A stretch of 64,000 nucleotides of DNA from Ohtaekwangia sp966211525 (lineage in GTDB: Bacteria; Bacteroidota; Bacteroidia; Cytophagales; Cyclobacteriaceae), in contig CBIHOZ010000001.1 of assembly GCA_966211525.1 (NCBI GenBank), positions 1 to 64,000 on the forward strand, read 5' to 3'. This document shows positions 1-8,323 of this stretch, one piece after another. Every line of letters starts with the position of its first letter. Position 1 is the first letter of the stretch. The notes beneath the pieces were generated by a model. The model was not told the DNA's origin and made no database searches. It saw only the letters and a program-made list of their open reading frames with translations. The position numbers were made by a program, and so were the translations under genes.

Positions 1-795
1 AAATCCTCCTTCCACCATGCCTGAGAAAACACCCAGCCTGCCGTTCGACATGGCACCTATATTTACTTCACCTTTAAGTTTATTAGTATAGCTAAGTTCC
101 GGTGCGTTTACAATAATTACTCCTCCTACAGCATCGGCACCATAACGTACGGTCTCCGCTCCCTTCACCACTTCAATCTCTGACGCAATGAACGGATCAA
201 TTTCAGGTGCGTGTTCAATACCCCATTGCTGTCCTTCTTGTCGGATGCCGTTGTTGAGTATAAGTATACGATGACTGTGCAACCCTTGTATTACAGGTTT
301 AAATATAGCGGGCCCGGTATTTAATGAACTTACCCCAGGAAGCTGTCTTACCAGTTCACCTAACGATTTACCGGTGTTGGCATCGAGCTGTTCAGATGAG
401 AGTACACTTACGGATTGCGATATACCATGTTGTTCTGCATGCGCACCTTCCACTACAACTTCGTGGAGGAGTTGTATATTCTGATCCAATATAATTTTGA
501 CGGGATCATTTACAGGTAAATTTACGGTGATGGTCTTGTCAGTATAGCCGACAAATTTTATAGTTATAGTATATTTTCCGGCGCAGAGATTTTCAATCAG
601 GAATGTTCCATCTGCGGCAACGCTGGTTCCGGTGTTTAGTGATTCAATCCAAATCGCAGCCCCGATCAGCGATGTGCCCTCTTTATCTTTTACTGCGCCT
701 TTCAACAAAAGATTGCAAGGCTGTGACTGAGCAACTCCCGCAATCACCAGAAGTGAACAAACTGCTAAAACCGTAATTCTCAATATCTGCAACAT
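1..795 (-). CDS. TonB-dependent receptor, N-terminal part (cut by window edge)
   Basis: Only the first 265 codons lie in the window. Translating the minus strand from the ATG at 795 gives a signal peptide ending near VAQSQ (about residues 1-25), then a CarboxypepD_reg-like beta-sandwich (about 26-105, with KGAVKDKEGTSLIGA and KYTITIKFVGY), then the start of a TonB plug domain (LGELVRQLPGVSSL, VIQGLHSHRILILNNG, IEVVKGAETVRYGADAVGG). Such receptors import large ligands such as metal chelates or glycans across the outer membrane using TonB energy. The plug wording recalls metal-type receptors, but the substrate cannot be told from this part. A small exported protein gene ends 37 bases upstream on the same strand. 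A perfect TAnnTTTG box lies only 5 bases before the ATG. Confidence 0.93.
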   Translation of the reverse strand, partial: MLQILRITVLAVCSLLVIAGVAQSQPCNLLLKGAVKDKEGTSLIGAAIWIESLNTGTSVAADGTFLIENLCAGKYTITIKFVGYTDKTITVNLPVNDPVKIILDQNIQLLHEVVVEGAHAEQHGISQSVSVLSSEQLDANTGKSLGELVRQLPGVSSLNTGPAIFKPVIQGLHSHRILILNNGIRQEGQQWGIEHAPEIDPFIASEIEVVKGAETVRYGADAVGGVIIVNAPELSYTNKLKGEVNIGAMSNGRLGVFSGMVEGGF

Positions 796-800
796 CGTTG

Positions 801-808
801 CAAATATA
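801..808 (-). promoter_or_regulatory. -7 box (TATATTTG) abutting the receptor start
   Basis: The minus strand reads TATATTTG, a perfect match to the Bacteroidota -7 consensus TAnnTTTG, five bases before the receptor ATG. No TTTG is seen about 20 bases upstream. If used, transcription would begin at or next to the start codon. Confidence 0.3.
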
Positions 809-832
809 TGAATAGAAACAAAAAAAGTATTG

Positions 833-1207
833 TTAATCTACGATATCCTGAAGTTTATACTTCCGGATTATATAGTAAAGGAAGTTGAACGATAACACAT
901 CGTCTTCGTCTTGTGCAGGTTTTGCGTTGTGTTTGGAAGGTTCCGTGCCGACACGTGCAGGAGTATAAGTCTTGAAACTTGAGGAATCTCTTACAGCGAT
1001 GGTTGACTTACTGGCGGTTGAATTAGTACCGGTGCCTCCCCCGGAAGGTTCACCTTCACCACCCGGATAGTAGTTTACACGCTCTTTTTCCGAAGCTGCC
1101 GGTGTTTCATCAAAAGATGCATCCTGCGCATAAAGCGTAGAAATGCCGGCCGGAGCAAGAATACTCAGGCAAGTTGTTACCAATATGTGATGAAGTTTAA
1201 GCTTCAT
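833..1207 (-). CDS. Small exported protein of unknown function
   Basis: 124 residues. The N-terminus is a clear Sec signal (MKLKLHHILVTTCLSILAP...STLYAQ, cleavage after about residue 27). The mature part is a low-complexity, Gly/Ser/Thr/Pro-rich, acidic linker (about 30-98) ending in a hydrophobic-basic tail (SFNFLYYIIRKYKLQDIVD) that looks like the only structured element. I do not recognise the family. It sits 37 bases upstream of the TonB receptor on the same strand, so co-transcription and an accessory role at the outer membrane are possible. That role is inference from position only. Confidence 0.7.
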   Translation of the reverse strand: MKLKLHHILVTTCLSILAPAGISTLYAQDASFDETPAASEKERVNYYPGGEGEPSGGGTGTNSTASKSTIAVRDSSSFKTYTPARVGTEPSKHNAKPAQDEDDVLSFNFLYYIIRKYKLQDIVD

Positions 1208-1368
1208 TATGGTTATAGGCTCCCCAGGTGCTTGTTGTTAACGCCAGAATTTTATTTTTTGTTTCGACAAAGTACGAAATTAAACTCGTAATGCCATTTC
1301 TTTCAGCATAACTTCAGTCGGTTGACCGAAAGATGTAAGAAATTTTATAGTTTTTAAACATTTATGCA

Positions 1369-1698
1369 ATGCTAACATGGGATGAATTTTCGAAAGTTGA
1401 TTTAAGAGCTGGTACTATCATACAGGCGGAACCGTTTGCAGAAGCAAGAAAGCCAGCCATCAAAGTATGGATCGATTTAGGCGAGCTGGGCATAAAGAAA
1501 TCCAGTGCTCAGATTACGGAACACTACACTCCGGAACAGTTGGTGGGCAAACGTGTTATCTGTGTCGTTAATTTTCCACCAAAGCAAATCGCAAATTTTG
1601 TATCAGAAGTTTTGGTAACGGGTTTCCCGGATAAAAATAAAGCTGTTGTTTTGAGCACGATAGATAAAGAAGTGCCGAATGGTGCTCGCCTCTTTTAA
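1369..1698 (+). CDS. csaA: CsaA-like tRNA-binding protein
   Basis: 109 residues, the usual length of the CsaA/Trbp111 family. The whole protein is one OB-fold tRNA-binding domain, with the characteristic N-terminal VDLRAGTIIQAEPF, the KKSSAQIT segment and the C-terminal VLSTIDKEVPNGARLF. CsaA proteins are homodimers that bind tRNA and have been credited with chaperone activity for exported proteins. The ATG at 1369 is well placed for a full domain. The stop lies three bases before the murF-alr ATG, so the two are almost certainly one transcript. Confidence 0.93.
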   Translation: MLTWDEFSKVDLRAGTIIQAEPFAEARKPAIKVWIDLGELGIKKSSAQITEHYTPEQLVGKRVICVVNFPPKQIANFVSEVLVTGFPDKNKAVVLSTIDKEVPNGARLF

Positions 1699-1701
1699 AC
1701 C

Positions 1702-4143
1702 ATGATCCGATTTTCGCAGCTTGAAAGAATAATAAAAGGTAAAACTGTTTTCAACTTTGAAGACAGAGCGATAACGACCTTGAGTATAGATAGCCGGAAA
1801 GCTACAGCAACGCCGGGAACGCTTTTCTTTGCTATTGCAGGTGAACGCCACAATGCGCATCGCTTTATACATGAGTTATACCAGCGAGGGATTCGCCAAT
1901 TTGTGGTGGAGCAGAAGGTTGATAAAATTGAGCTGCTATCCGAAGCAAACATCATACAAGTTCCATCATCTATACAGGCGTTGCAACGTCTTGTTGCTTT
2001 TCATCGATCTCAATTTGGTATACCTGTGGTAGGTATCACCGGAAGTAATGGAAAGACTATTATTAAAGAATGGTTATTCCAGATGTTGTCTAAAAAGCTA
2101 AAAGTTGTTAAGAATCCCGGAAGTTATAATTCGCAGGTAGGCGTACCGTTGTCGGTGTGGCAGATACAACCTCACCATCAGATGGGAATTTTTGAAGCCG
2201 GTATATCCAGGCCTGATGAAATGCAGAATCTTGCACAAGTCATTCAGCCAACCATCGGTATATTTTCAACTATTGGTTCCGCCCATGACGAGGGTTTTTC
2301 AGATCGCGAACAAAAAATACAGGAGAAGCTGCGCCTGTTTGATGAAGCCAAAGTAGTTATATACTGTAAAGATCATGCTGCTATAGATCGCGCGGTTGCT
2401 GCACATGGATTTAAAAAACTTTTCACCTGGGGATATACTTCCGGAGTGGACGTCAGTATCCAGCGGAAAGCAACAGGTTTTGATGTAACGTATAACAAAC
2501 ATACTTTTCCATTAACGTTACCCTTTTCAGATCCGGCATCCGTTGAAAATTGCTTTCATTGCGTGGCGCTTTTGTTGTGGTTGAAATATGATCCTATATA
2601 TATACAGGAGTGTATAACCAGTTTGCGCACGGTACATATGCGACTGGAGTTGAAGGAGGGTATAAATCATTGCCAATTGATTGATGATACCTACAACAAC
2701 GATCTGGCTGGTCTCGAGATAAGTTTGCAGTTTCTGCTTCATCAACATCAGCGCACGCGCAAACGCATCATTCTCTCGGATATACTTGAATCGGGTTTGG
2801 AAAAAGACGTGCTGGTAAAGCAGATAGCCGAACTCTTGCAACGTAACAAAGTAGATAGTTTTATAGGAGTGGGTAAAGTTCTTGGTGAATTCCGCCACTT
2901 CTTTCCGGCGAATGCTTCTTTTTACGAAAGCACCGAGGCGTTTCTGAATAATTTTAATACCGATCAGCTTCAGGATGAAGTTATACTTGTAAAAGGAGCG
3001 CGTGCATTTCAGTTTGAAAAAATAGTAAGCAGGCTACAGCGCAAAGTGCATGGTACGGTTATGGAGATAAATCTGGGAGCGCTGGTAAATAATCTTAATT
3101 TCTTTCGCTCACGCTTACGTCCTTCAACCCGCATTATGGTAATGGTAAAGGCGTTTGCGTATGGAAGTGGCAGCAATGAGATAGCAAATATACTTCAATA
3201 CCATAAGGTAGATTATTTAGGCGTGGCTTACGCAGATGAAGGTGTAGACCTGCGCAAGAATCACATTACACTTCCGATCATGGTGATGAATCCTTCGGAA
3301 GAAAGCTTTGATTCTATACTTGCGTATAACCTGGAGCCGGAGATATATAGCTTCAAGATCTTTAAGGCACTGGCAGCATTCCTCCATGGGAAGGAATGTC
3401 GTATTCACATCAAGCTCGACACTGGAATGCACCGCCTTGGTTTTGAAGAGCGCGATCTTGAAGAGCTGACCCATTTACTCACATCGAATCCGAATATAAA
3501 GGTTGCTTCGATATTTAGTCATTTAGCAGGAGCAGATGAACTGCAGCACGATGCTTTTTCAACAAGTCAGGCAGACAAATTCAAACGATGGGCTGACGCT
3601 CTCGCGGATGCAGTAGGTTACAAGCCATTCTATCATCTCCTTAATACACCTGGTATACTTCGTCTTCCGCATTTGCAGTTGGATATGGTGCGCCTAGGCA
3701 TAGGGTTGTATGGCGTTGATCCAACAACAGAAGGTTTCCACGAACTTAAACCTGTTGCTACGTTGAAAACCATAATATCGCAGGTACGCAGTATTCCGAA
3801 AGGTGAAACGATAGGATATGGAAGAAGAGGCGTTGCAGAGCAAGACATGACACTTGCCACCATTGCTGTAGGTTACGCCGATGGATTCAGCCGCGCATTC
3901 AGTCGCGGAGTAGGGCATGTTTTAATCAATGGGAGGCGCGCACCTGTTATCGGCAATGTTTGTATGGATATGTCGATGGTGGATGTAACAGGCCTTGATG
4001 CCAAGGAAGGCGATGAAGTAATTTTGTTTGGTGCACAGTTGCCAATACAAGAAGTTGCCGCTTCCATCAAGACTATTCCGTATGAAATTTTAACGAACAC
4101 CAGTGAGCGTGTGAAGCGCGTCTTTGTTGCCGAGAGCATCTGA
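1702..4143 (+). CDS. murF: Bifunctional MurF / alanine racemase
   Basis: 813 residues, a fusion typical of Bacteroidota. Residues 1 to about 450 are MurF (UDP-MurNAc-tripeptide:D-Ala-D-Ala ligase), with the Mur ligase ATP loop GITGSNGKT at 111-119 and the DDTYNND region near 330. Residues about 454-813 are a PLP-dependent alanine racemase: the PLP lysine is K483 in MVMVKAFAYGSG, the catalytic tyrosine is in AVGYADGF (about Y725), and the NVCMDMSMVDVT segment follows. One polypeptide thus makes D-Ala and adds D-Ala-D-Ala to the peptidoglycan precursor in the cytoplasm. Both active sites look intact. It follows csaA by three bases. Confidence 0.97.
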   Translation: MIRFSQLERIIKGKTVFNFEDRAITTLSIDSRKATATPGTLFFAIAGERHNAHRFIHELYQRGIRQFVVEQKVDKIELLSEANIIQVPSSIQALQRLVAFHRSQFGIPVVGITGSNGKTIIKEWLFQMLSKKLKVVKNPGSYNSQVGVPLSVWQIQPHHQMGIFEAGISRPDEMQNLAQVIQPTIGIFSTIGSAHDEGFSDREQKIQEKLRLFDEAKVVIYCKDHAAIDRAVAAHGFKKLFTWGYTSGVDVSIQRKATGFDVTYNKHTFPLTLPFSDPASVENCFHCVALLLWLKYDPIYIQECITSLRTVHMRLELKEGINHCQLIDDTYNNDLAGLEISLQFLLHQHQRTRKRIILSDILESGLEKDVLVKQIAELLQRNKVDSFIGVGKVLGEFRHFFPANASFYESTEAFLNNFNTDQLQDEVILVKGARAFQFEKIVSRLQRKVHGTVMEINLGALVNNLNFFRSRLRPSTRIMVMVKAFAYGSGSNEIANILQYHKVDYLGVAYADEGVDLRKNHITLPIMVMNPSEESFDSILAYNLEPEIYSFKIFKALAAFLHGKECRIHIKLDTGMHRLGFEERDLEELTHLLTSNPNIKVASIFSHLAGADELQHDAFSTSQADKFKRWADALADAVGYKPFYHLLNTPGILRLPHLQLDMVRLGIGLYGVDPTTEGFHELKPVATLKTIISQVRSIPKGETIGYGRRGVAEQDMTLATIAVGYADGFSRAFSRGVGHVLINGRRAPVIGNVCMDMSMVDVTGLDAKEGDEVILFGAQLPIQEVAASIKTIPYEILTNTSERVKRVFVAESI

Positions 4144-4196
4144 AAACCACAATTCAGCAGAGATTTTAGTTTTTTGTCTCCTTTTTTCCCAGAATG

Positions 4197-4228
4197 TTTG
4201 GTCGGTAGATTATGTGGGCCCATATTTG
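4197..4228 (+). promoter_or_regulatory. Bacteroidota-type promoter for the TauE/SafE gene
   Basis: TTTG at 4197-4200, exactly 20 bases, then CATATTTG at 4221-4228 (7 of 8 to TAnnTTTG). The expected transcript start is about 4233, giving a leader of roughly 48 bases before the ATG at 4281. Confidence 0.5.
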
Positions 4229-4280
4229 TATACTAGTTCGATAGAGAATAGAGGATAGAGCGAGCAACAAAGAACGAAGA

Positions 4281-5207
4281 ATGGAAAGTCAGCAAGCATA
4301 CGATAAAGTAACAACACTGGAGGTACCACAAAAACCTGCGTTCAACTGGAGGTATGTGTACATCACGGTTATTGCTGCCGTATCGCTGTTCACGCTGGGC
4401 GTAATTCTCTATTCCTATAATATCATTGAAATTACCGACTCATGGCTCAGCCAGCTAAGCGATGATTTCTATTTATTCATGATCGCCGGTTTTATAGCAC
4501 AGATGATTGATGGGGCGCTTGGTATGGCATACGGAGTGAGTGCATCAACATTTTTGCTTTCGTTTGGTGTGCCGCCTGCCGCAGCCAGTGCAAGTATTCA
4601 TACTTCCGAAATTTTTACAAGCGGAGTTTCAGGACTCATGCACCTCCGGTTTCAGAATGTTAACAAGAAACTTTTCAAGACGTTGTTATTGCCAGGTGTT
4701 ATTGGCGCAGCGTTGGGTGCATATATACTCTCTTCATTGGAGCAGTATAATGGCTACATCAAACCTGTCATTGCTATTTATACTTTATACCTCGGTATCG
4801 TTATTATTCGTAAGGCCATTGTTGGCAGTACTAAAAAAATAAAAACGAAGGCTATACCGAAGCTTGCCACATTCGGAGGTTTTATGGACTCTATCGGCGG
4901 AGGCGGCTGGGGACCTATAGTATCGTCAACATTAATTGCCGGTGGAAGACATCCACGTTATACGATCGGCTCGGTTAATCTCACAGAATTTTTTGTAGCA
5001 CTTGCCAGTTCACTTACTTTCTTCGCAGTGATAGGACTCAGCCACTGGCAGGTAATTGCCGGACTCATTGCCGGTGGTATTATCGCGGCACCAATAGCAG
5101 CATATTTCTCCAGCAGATTACCTGTAAAGCGCATGATGATTTTCGTGGGTGTGATGGTTATTGCAGTCAGCATACGCATCATCTACGTTAGCATCACTTC
5201 ATTCTAA
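4281..5207 (+). CDS. TauE/SafE (TSUP) family membrane permease
   Basis: 308 residues. After a soluble stretch (about 1-25) there are about eight hydrophobic segments, including one at 29-50 and those around FMIAGFIAQMIDGALGMAYG and GGFMDSIGGGGWGPIVSS. These two Gly/Asp-rich segments are the repeated signature of the TSUP (DUF81) family. Members move sulfite, sulfonates or other organosulfur anions across the inner membrane, and the substrate is not deducible here. It has its own promoter candidate upstream, and the small minus-strand gene is convergent 14 bases downstream. Confidence 0.9.
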   Translation: MESQQAYDKVTTLEVPQKPAFNWRYVYITVIAAVSLFTLGVILYSYNIIEITDSWLSQLSDDFYLFMIAGFIAQMIDGALGMAYGVSASTFLLSFGVPPAAASASIHTSEIFTSGVSGLMHLRFQNVNKKLFKTLLLPGVIGAALGAYILSSLEQYNGYIKPVIAIYTLYLGIVIIRKAIVGSTKKIKTKAIPKLATFGGFMDSIGGGGWGPIVSSTLIAGGRHPRYTIGSVNLTEFFVALASSLTFFAVIGLSHWQVIAGLIAGGIIAAPIAAYFSSRLPVKRMMIFVGVMVIAVSIRIIYVSITSF

Positions 5208-5221
5208 AAAATGGCTCTGGA

Positions 5222-5398
5222 TTAGCCACAACCAAGATTCTTTTTCAAGTCACGCTTCGGAAGACCTCCGAAATCAAAAGATTCTTCCTCTTTCACGGAT
5301 TGTTCCTCCGGCTTTGCGCTCGGTTCTTCTTGCTTGGGAGCTGCCTTTGACTCTTGATCATCCGGTTTTGCAGGCTTCGTTTTCTCGTCCATATCCAT
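5222..5398 (-). CDS. Small acidic protein with conserved GGLPKRDLKKNLGCG-type tail
   Basis: 58 residues, read from an ATG at 5398 to TAA at 5222-5224. It begins MDMDEKTKPAKPDDQ, continues as a charged Lys/Glu/Pro-rich disordered stretch, and ends FDFGGLPKRDLKKNLGCG. I recall similar tails in small unannotated Bacteroidota proteins, but I cannot verify this here. The single Cys sits third from... the end region as -GCG, in an otherwise Cys-free protein. No signal peptide or membrane segment is seen. It fills most of the space between the TauE/SafE gene and feoA. A second ATG at 5392 is in frame. Function unknown. Confidence 0.65.
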   Translation of the reverse strand: MDMDEKTKPAKPDDQESKAAPKQEEPSAKPEEQSVKEEESFDFGGLPKRDLKKNLGCG

Positions 5399-5443
5399 CC
5401 GTTAAAATATGACTAACAACATTACTTTTTGAAAAATAAATCA

Positions 5444-5475
5444 TTTGCTCCACATCGGAACCACCCATATCTTTG
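5444..5475 (+). promoter_or_regulatory. Promoter for feoAB
   Basis: TTTG at 5444-5447, 20 bases, then TATCTTTG at 5468-5475, a perfect Bacteroidota -33/-7 pair. The transcript should start near 5480, about 28 bases before feoA. The following TTTGAAATTAATCTAAA (about 5481-5497) is a loose palindrome and could be a metal-regulator site. Confidence 0.65.
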
Positions 5476-5507
5476 TCTTGTTTGAAATTAATCTAAATAA
5501 GTAGGGG

Positions 5508-5738
5508 ATGACACGGTTGAAAAATGTTTCGGAAATGAAACCCGGTGAAGTTGGGATTGTAGCAGGTTTTACAGACGACCATCTTTCTGTAAAATTGATG
5601 GAGATGGGTTGTTTACCCGGAGCGGCCGTGCGCTTTAATTTTACTGCTCCTTTTGGCGACCCCGTTTGTATCAGCGTTTCAGGTTACGAACTTTCGCTTC
5701 GTCTCGAAGAAGCAGCAACTATTTCTATTCTGAACTAA
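5508..5738 (+). CDS. feoA: Ferrous iron transport protein A
   Basis: 76 residues, the usual FeoA length. It is an SH3-like FeoA domain throughout, with the typical MKPGEVGIVAGF, VKLMEMGCLPGAAV and SLRLEEAATI elements. FeoA is a small cytoplasmic protein required for FeoB-dependent Fe2+ uptake. It lies five bases upstream of feoB and shares its promoter at 5444-5475. Confidence 0.96.
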   Translation: MTRLKNVSEMKPGEVGIVAGFTDDHLSVKLMEMGCLPGAAVRFNFTAPFGDPVCISVSGYELSLRLEEAATISILN

Positions 5739-5743
5739 TGTAG

Positions 5744-7861
5744 ATGGCTTCCCCGAAACGTTTAAAAATTGCATTAATCGGTAATCCGAACTCAGGGAAA
5801 TCATCACTGTTCAATCACCTGACGGGTCTTAATCAGAAAATTGGAAATTTTCCCGGAGTAACGGTTGAGAAAAAATCAGGGACATCGACACTTCCCAATA
5901 ACAATGTTGTAGAGATTATTGATTTTCCCGGGGTATATAGTATATATCCGCGAAGTCTTGATGAGCAGATTGTTTCCGAAGTATTGCTCGATCATCATTC
6001 TGAAAATACTCCCGATAAAATTGTAGTAGTAGCCGATGCTACCAACCTGAAACGTGGACTGCTTCTGCTCACGCAAGTGATTGATGTTGGCCTGCCTACC
6101 ATGCTTGTGTTGAACATGATGGACCTCGCAGCAAAAGCCGGCATCAGCTACGACATTCAGAAGCTATCGAAAAAACTTGGTGTTCCTGTTGTTACTATAA
6201 ATGCACGCAATGGCGTAGGTATAAATGAGTTGAAATCACAACTCGCCAAGCCACTGCCGATGCCGGAGAAAAAAATATTTTCGATATGGGATGATACGAA
6301 AGAGCCCGTACGGGAATTACGCGAACGACTGAATGTTGATAATGACTACGAAGCTTACCTGTTTTTAGAACAACCTCGTTCGCTCGGTTTTCTGACAACA
6401 GAGCGCAAGAAAATTGTAGATCAAATCAGAGATACACACCAGTTTTTTCCCGGTAAATTTCAGGGTGCAGAAACGATACATCGCTATAGTTTCATTCAGG
6501 ATTTGTTGAATGAAGTTACACTGAAAGCGCCTGATCATTCGTGGAAAAAGAAATCGAATCAGATCGACCATATCATCACACATAAAGTGTGGGGCTATCT
6601 TATTTTCTTTGGTATACTCTTCCTTATTTTCCAGGCCATCTTTGCATGGGCAACGCTGCCGATGGATCTTATCGATAGTGTATTTGCTTCACTCAGTAAT
6701 TATATAGGCTCTGTTTTGCCGGAAGGACCACTTACCAGTTTGCTGGCAGAAGGCGTTATACCCGGACTCGGTGGAATTGTAATTTTCGTTCCGCAGATTG
6801 CTATACTGTTTGCCTTCATATCTATACTCGAAGAGTCGGGCTATATGGCACGCGTTGTTTTTCTGATGGATAAAGTGATGCGCAAGTTTGGTCTCAATGG
6901 TAAAAGCGTTGTTCCGCTTATATCAGGCGTGGCGTGTGCTATACCCGCTATTATGGCAACGCGCACGATTGATAACTGGAAAGAGCGAACCATTACAATA
7001 CTGGTAACGCCACTCATGAGCTGCTCGGCACGCCTCCCTATATTTACAATTCTTATCGCGCTGATTGTACCAGACCAAAAAGTATTGGGCTTTTTTAACC
7101 TGCAAGGCCTTGCGTTAATGGGGCTATATCTGCTGGGGTTCGTTGCTGCTTTAGGTTCGGCATGGGTAATGAAGCTCATCATTAATGTGAAGGAACGCAG
7201 CTACCTCATGATGGAATTACCCACCTACAGAATTCCGAAATGGTCGAACGTAGGATATACTATATTAGAGAAGACGAAAGCATTTGTGCTCGAAGCCGGT
7301 AAAGTTATTATGGCCATTGCCATTATACTGTGGGTGCTGGCAAGTTATGGCCCGGGCGATACCATGAGTAAAGCAGAGGAAGTTGTATCGCAGCAAACAC
7401 AGAACATGCGTCTCACGGAGCAAGCATATGCTGATCGCGTTGCTGCCTATAAACTAGAAAATTCGTATGCCGGTATTATCGGTAAAGCTATAGAACCCGC
7501 TATTAAACCACTCGGCTACGATTGGAAAATAGGAATAGCACTTATAACATCATTTGCAGCACGCGAAGTATTTGTCGGAACGATTGCTACTATTTATAGT
7601 ATCGGTAGCGGTGGTGAAGATGAGACAACGATTAAGGTGCGCATGAAGGAAGAGGTTAATCCCGATACGGGCGGACCGCGCTTCACACCTGCCGTAGGCT
7701 TCTCACTGCTGGTATTCTACACGTTTGCCATGCAGTGCATGAGTACGCTTGCTGTTGTATATCGTGAAACTCGCGGATGGAAGTGGCCACTCATTCAACT
7801 GGCGTACATGACGGTGCTGGCTTATGTTTCTGCATTGGCGGTGTACCAGATCTTTTCATAG
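5744..7861 (+). CDS. feoB: Ferrous iron transporter B
   Basis: 705 residues. The N-terminal G domain (about 1-170) has G1 GNPNSGKS at 13-20, G2 around GNFPGVTVE, G3 DFPG and G4 NMMD. A helical GDI-like region follows. The C-terminal half is polytopic with the two FeoB Gate regions (YMARVVFLMD...GVACAIPAIMATR and the FVGTIATIYSIG area). It is the Fe2+ transporter of the inner membrane, driven or gated by GTP. All G motifs look intact. The last segment contains a single Cys (FAMQCMSTLAVVYRET), where many FeoB proteins have a conserved Cys. No feoC is seen downstream. Confidence 0.97.
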   Translation: MASPKRLKIALIGNPNSGKSSLFNHLTGLNQKIGNFPGVTVEKKSGTSTLPNNNVVEIIDFPGVYSIYPRSLDEQIVSEVLLDHHSENTPDKIVVVADATNLKRGLLLLTQVIDVGLPTMLVLNMMDLAAKAGISYDIQKLSKKLGVPVVTINARNGVGINELKSQLAKPLPMPEKKIFSIWDDTKEPVRELRERLNVDNDYEAYLFLEQPRSLGFLTTERKKIVDQIRDTHQFFPGKFQGAETIHRYSFIQDLLNEVTLKAPDHSWKKKSNQIDHIITHKVWGYLIFFGILFLIFQAIFAWATLPMDLIDSVFASLSNYIGSVLPEGPLTSLLAEGVIPGLGGIVIFVPQIAILFAFISILEESGYMARVVFLMDKVMRKFGLNGKSVVPLISGVACAIPAIMATRTIDNWKERTITILVTPLMSCSARLPIFTILIALIVPDQKVLGFFNLQGLALMGLYLLGFVAALGSAWVMKLIINVKERSYLMMELPTYRIPKWSNVGYTILEKTKAFVLEAGKVIMAIAIILWVLASYGPGDTMSKAEEVVSQQTQNMRLTEQAYADRVAAYKLENSYAGIIGKAIEPAIKPLGYDWKIGIALITSFAAREVFVGTIATIYSIGSGGEDETTIKVRMKEEVNPDTGGPRFTPAVGFSLLVFYTFAMQCMSTLAVVYRETRGWKWPLIQLAYMTVLAYVSALAVYQIFS

Positions 7862-7930
7862 TTTTTTCTTACCAGCGATTTTTCATCGTGTGATCATAAT
7901 TTATAACTTACAGTTGTCAATTTCTGATGC

Positions 7931-8311
7931 ATGAATAAGAACTACCAATTGGGGTTACTATATCTTGTTAAACTGCTGATCGATGCAGATGGAATTGCCG
8001 ATGAAAAAGAATTGGAAGCACTGCGTCATATAAAAACCCAGGAGCAGATATCAGACGATGTATTTCGGGAATTTGAAGAAGGCTTCCAGCAATTCAACGA
8101 ACGCAAAGTTTATGATACCGGTCTTGAGCTGATCGGTGCGTGCAGCCGGGAAGAGAAGTTGAAAGCATTCGCTACACTATACCGACTCTCAGAAGCAGAC
8201 GGCCGTGTGCATGTGAAAGAAATCAAATTACTGCTATACTCCATCAAAACAGCAGGCGTGGAGTTCGATGAAGTAGTGAATCGTGCACGGACTTTACCAC
8301 CTATCTTTTAA
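7931..8311 (+). CDS. TerB-like helical protein
   Basis: 126 residues, all predicted helix, with no signal or membrane segment. Two acidic motifs, LIDADGIADEKELEAL near 17-32 and RLSEADGRVHVKEIKLL near 86-102, match the repeated D-x-D-G-x-x-x-x-E-E pattern of TerB-like (tellurite resistance B) domains, which bind metal ions. The precise role of stand-alone copies is unknown. It starts 69 bases after feoB and ends 12 bases before the HEAT/cyclophilin lipoprotein gene, so it may belong with either. Confidence 0.7.
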   Translation: MNKNYQLGLLYLVKLLIDADGIADEKELEALRHIKTQEQISDDVFREFEEGFQQFNERKVYDTGLELIGACSREEKLKAFATLYRLSEADGRVHVKEIKLLLYSIKTAGVEFDEVVNRARTLPPIF

Positions 8312-8323
8312 TTCTGTAAACTT

